From NCBI GenBank assembly GCA_903839585.1, contig CAIMCU010000044.1, forward strand, positions 1 to 5,850: a stretch of DNA of 5,850 nt, in the 5' to 3' direction. A model generated the notes under the pieces. It worked only from the letters and a program-made list of their open reading frames with translations, was not told where the DNA came from and searched no databases. Below, piece by piece: positions 4,430 through 5,850 of the stretch. Each line of letters begins with the position of its first letter. Position 1 is the first letter of the stretch. The position numbers and the translations under genes were made by a program. The DNA comes from an uncultured Actinomycetes bacterium (GTDB lineage: Bacteria; Actinomycetota; Actinomycetes; Nanopelagicales; Nanopelagicaceae).

Positions 4430-5692
4430 CGCTGTATAGATTGGAAAACGTGCAGTAAGTGCGTGCACCTCAGACTTTATTCCAGCAAGCGTCTTTTCAT
4501 CATCTGTGCGAATCGCGCGAGAGATAAGAGAAGCAATTACCTTCATCTCATCTGTTCCCATGCCTTGAGTTGTCGTAGCTGGGGTACCTACGCGGATTCC
4601 ACTAGTGACAGATGGTGCTTCTGGATCAAATGGAATTGAGTTCTTGTTCAGAACAATTCCTGCGATGCCGCATCGCTCATCGGCAACCTTGCCGTTAACA
4701 CCTGTTGAACGAATATCGATCAGTGCAAGGTGGGTCTCAGTTCCACCTGAAACTGCGCGCATTCCTTCAGCTTCAAGTGCTGCTGCAAGGGATTTAGCGT
4801 TAACAATTACATCCTTGGCGTACTTTTGATACGAAGGTGTTGCGCACTCAGCGAGCGCGATGGCTTTACCTGCAACAGCAGACATGATTGGCCCACCTTG
4901 CATGCCTGGGAAAACCGCCTTATCAATAGCTGCCGCGTGCTCTGCCTTAGTCAAGATCATTCCACCGCGGGGACCGCGCAAAACCTTATGCGTTGTAAAG
5001 GAGGTTACATCTGCATATGGAACTGGTGAAGGAATCGCTTTTCCGGCAACTAAGCCGATGAAGTGAGCTGCATCTACCCACATAATGGCTCCGACCTCGT
5101 CGCAGATTTCGCGGACCTTTTTGAAGTCGATCAAGGATGGGTAGGCGGTGGCACCTGAACAGATCATCTTTGGCTTGTGCTTCTTTGCTAAATCGCGCAG
5201 TTCGTCGTAGTCGATAAGCTCATTATCTTGGCGCACTCCGTAGGACTCAACGTTGAACCACTTACCTGAAAAGTTGACCTTTGATCCGTGGGTGAGGTGA
5301 CCGCCATGTGGAAGCGACATCGCAAGAACCGTGTCACCAGGCTTTGTGAAAGCTTGGTAAACAGCAACGTTGGCACTTGCTCCTGAGTGAGGCTGCACAT
5401 TTGCATGATCTGCACCAAAGAGCGCCTTTGCACGATCGATAGCGATGACTTCGGCTTTATCTACCTCTTCACATCCACCGTAGTAACGCTTGCCTGCGTA
5501 ACCTTCGGCGTACTTATTGGAGAGGGTTGAACCAAGGGCGGCAAGCACGGCGCGTGACGTGAAGTTCTCTGATGCGATGAGTTGAAGGTTTGTTTGTTGA
5601 CGCTTTAGCTCTGAGAGCAAAACTGCAGCGATATCTGGATCCTGCTTGGAAAGGAGGTTGAAATCAGGTCCGTAAAATGTCTCAGAGGTCAT
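4427..5692 (-). CDS. glyA: Serine hydroxymethyltransferase
   Basis: Cytoplasmic PLP enzyme that interconverts serine plus tetrahydrofolate with glycine plus methylene-tetrahydrofolate, the main source of one-carbon units. The 421-residue length fits the bacterial family (about 415-430). Visible landmarks: LIASENF (38-44); NKYAEGYAGKRYYGG (59-73), with Y61, E63 and Y71 at the active-site positions; the PLP-binding pair D207/H210 in VDAAHF; the Schiff-base lysine K236 in TTHKVLRGPRGG; and the substrate-carboxylate arginine R367 in SGIRVGTPA. The D-H-K spacing equals that of E. coli GlyA (D200, H203, K229). The D-A-A-H-F-I-G-L-V-A-G stretch departs from the common D-M-A-H-F-A-G-L-V-A, but no catalytic residue is lost. 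The ATG start has only a weak upstream AGG (5702-5704, 9 bases away). The gene sits 17 bases after the tsaC stop and 9 bases before wecA, so it is probably in one operon with them. Confidence 0.97.
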   Translation of the reverse strand: MTSETFYGPDFNLLSKQDPDIAAVLLSELKRQQTNLQLIASENFTSRAVLAALGSTLSNKYAEGYAGKRYYGGCEEVDKAEVIAIDRAKALFGADHANVQPHSGASANVAVYQAFTKPGDTVLAMSLPHGGHLTHGSKVNFSGKWFNVESYGVRQDNELIDYDELRDLAKKHKPKMICSGATAYPSLIDFKKVREICDEVGAIMWVDAAHFIGLVAGKAIPSPVPYADVTSFTTHKVLRGPRGGMILTKAEHAAAIDKAVFPGMQGGPIMSAVAGKAIALAECATPSYQKYAKDVIVNAKSLAAALEAEGMRAVSGGTETHLALIDIRSTGVNGKVADERCGIAGIVLNKNSIPFDPEAPSVTSGIRVGTPATTTQGMGTDEMKVIASLISRAIRTDDEKTLAGIKSEVHALTARFPIYTA

Positions 5693-5709
5693 GGGCCGAA
5701 GCCTAATCG

Positions 5710-5850
5710 CTACGGCAGAGAAATTCCCGGTGCAACCGCAACAATCTCTTCAACTGAGATGGCCCCCACACGCACAATGCGTGAGCCCGATAAATCTGAT
5801 TCCACCAGGGTTGATAACTCTGTTGGCTCAAGCACACCTTCGGTGAAGAT
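5710..5850 (-). CDS. L-threonylcarbamoyladenylate synthase (TsaC/Sua5/YrdC family), C-terminal end, partial
   Basis: Only the last 46 codons and a TAG stop are in the window; the gene continues past the right edge. The visible peptide contains STLVESDLSG and then RIVRVGAISVEEI. This matches the usual end of the YrdC fold, where an S-T-[IV]-V-D segment is followed by a hydrophobic strand and a [RE]-x-G-A-[IV]-S motif. Known family role: making threonylcarbamoyl-AMP from threonine, bicarbonate and ATP in the cytoplasm, the first step of the t6A modification at position 37 of ANN-decoding tRNAs. The next gene, glyA, starts 17 bases downstream on the same strand. In other actinobacteria a sua5-type gene also lies just before glyA and the atp genes, which supports the call. 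The catalytic N-terminal part is not visible, so the assignment rests on a short tail plus gene order. Confidence 0.75.
   Translation of the reverse strand: MFTEGVLEPTELSTLVESDLSGSRIVRVGAISVEEIVAVAPGISLP

Noticed and set aside
1..5850. Mobile elements, CRISPR arrays, tRNA/rRNA genes, or a new defence or metabolic system
   Set aside because: No transposase, terminal repeats, spaced repeats or RNA-gene signatures were seen on either strand, and every gene belongs to a known core family in a known order.

Overview
The window is one block of a bacterial chromosome. Every gene I can support lies on the minus strand, so transcription runs from the right edge (5850) to the left edge (1). In transcription order it holds: the 3' end of an L-threonylcarbamoyladenylate synthase gene (tsaC/sua5 type), glyA (serine hydroxymethyltransferase), a WecA/Rfe-type polyprenyl-phosphate sugar-1-phosphate transferase, a four-helix AtpI-like membrane protein, a two-helix AtpZ-like membrane protein, then the F1Fo ATP synthase genes atpB (a), atpE (c), atpF (b), atpH (delta) and the first 31 codons of atpA (alpha).

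The order sua5-glyA-rfe/wecA-atpI-atpB-E-F-H-A is the arrangement known from Actinobacteria (compare Streptomyces and Mycobacterium). The long 278-residue delta subunit and the sequence style of b and c agree with that. The moderate base composition (mostly 40-50% GC by spot counts), very short gaps and small proteins suggest a streamlined, aquatic actinobacterium such as the acI/Nanopelagicales group. That placement is inference, not proof.

Region by region: 5710-5850 is the TsaC C-terminus; 4427-5692 glyA; 3326-4417 wecA, whose ribosome-binding site overlaps the glyA stop; 2902-3333 atpI-like, overlapping wecA by 8 bases; 2664-2855 atpZ-like, clearly GC-richer than its neighbours; 2535-2663 is the only sizeable gap (129 bases) and carries three possible RNA hairpins, one terminator-like; 95-2534 is the tightly packed atpBEFHA series.

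The upstream genes serve tRNA modification (t6A), one-carbon metabolism and cell-envelope glycan initiation; the rest build the proton-driven ATP synthase. AtpI and AtpZ are accessory membrane proteins linked to c-ring assembly or ion supply. No mobile element, CRISPR array, tRNA or rRNA is visible. The window is mostly ordinary core genome. The points most worth a second look are the atpZ-atpB gap with mutually exclusive hairpins, the base-composition jump in atpZ, the internal duplication in delta, and ribosome-binding-site strength that follows subunit copy number.
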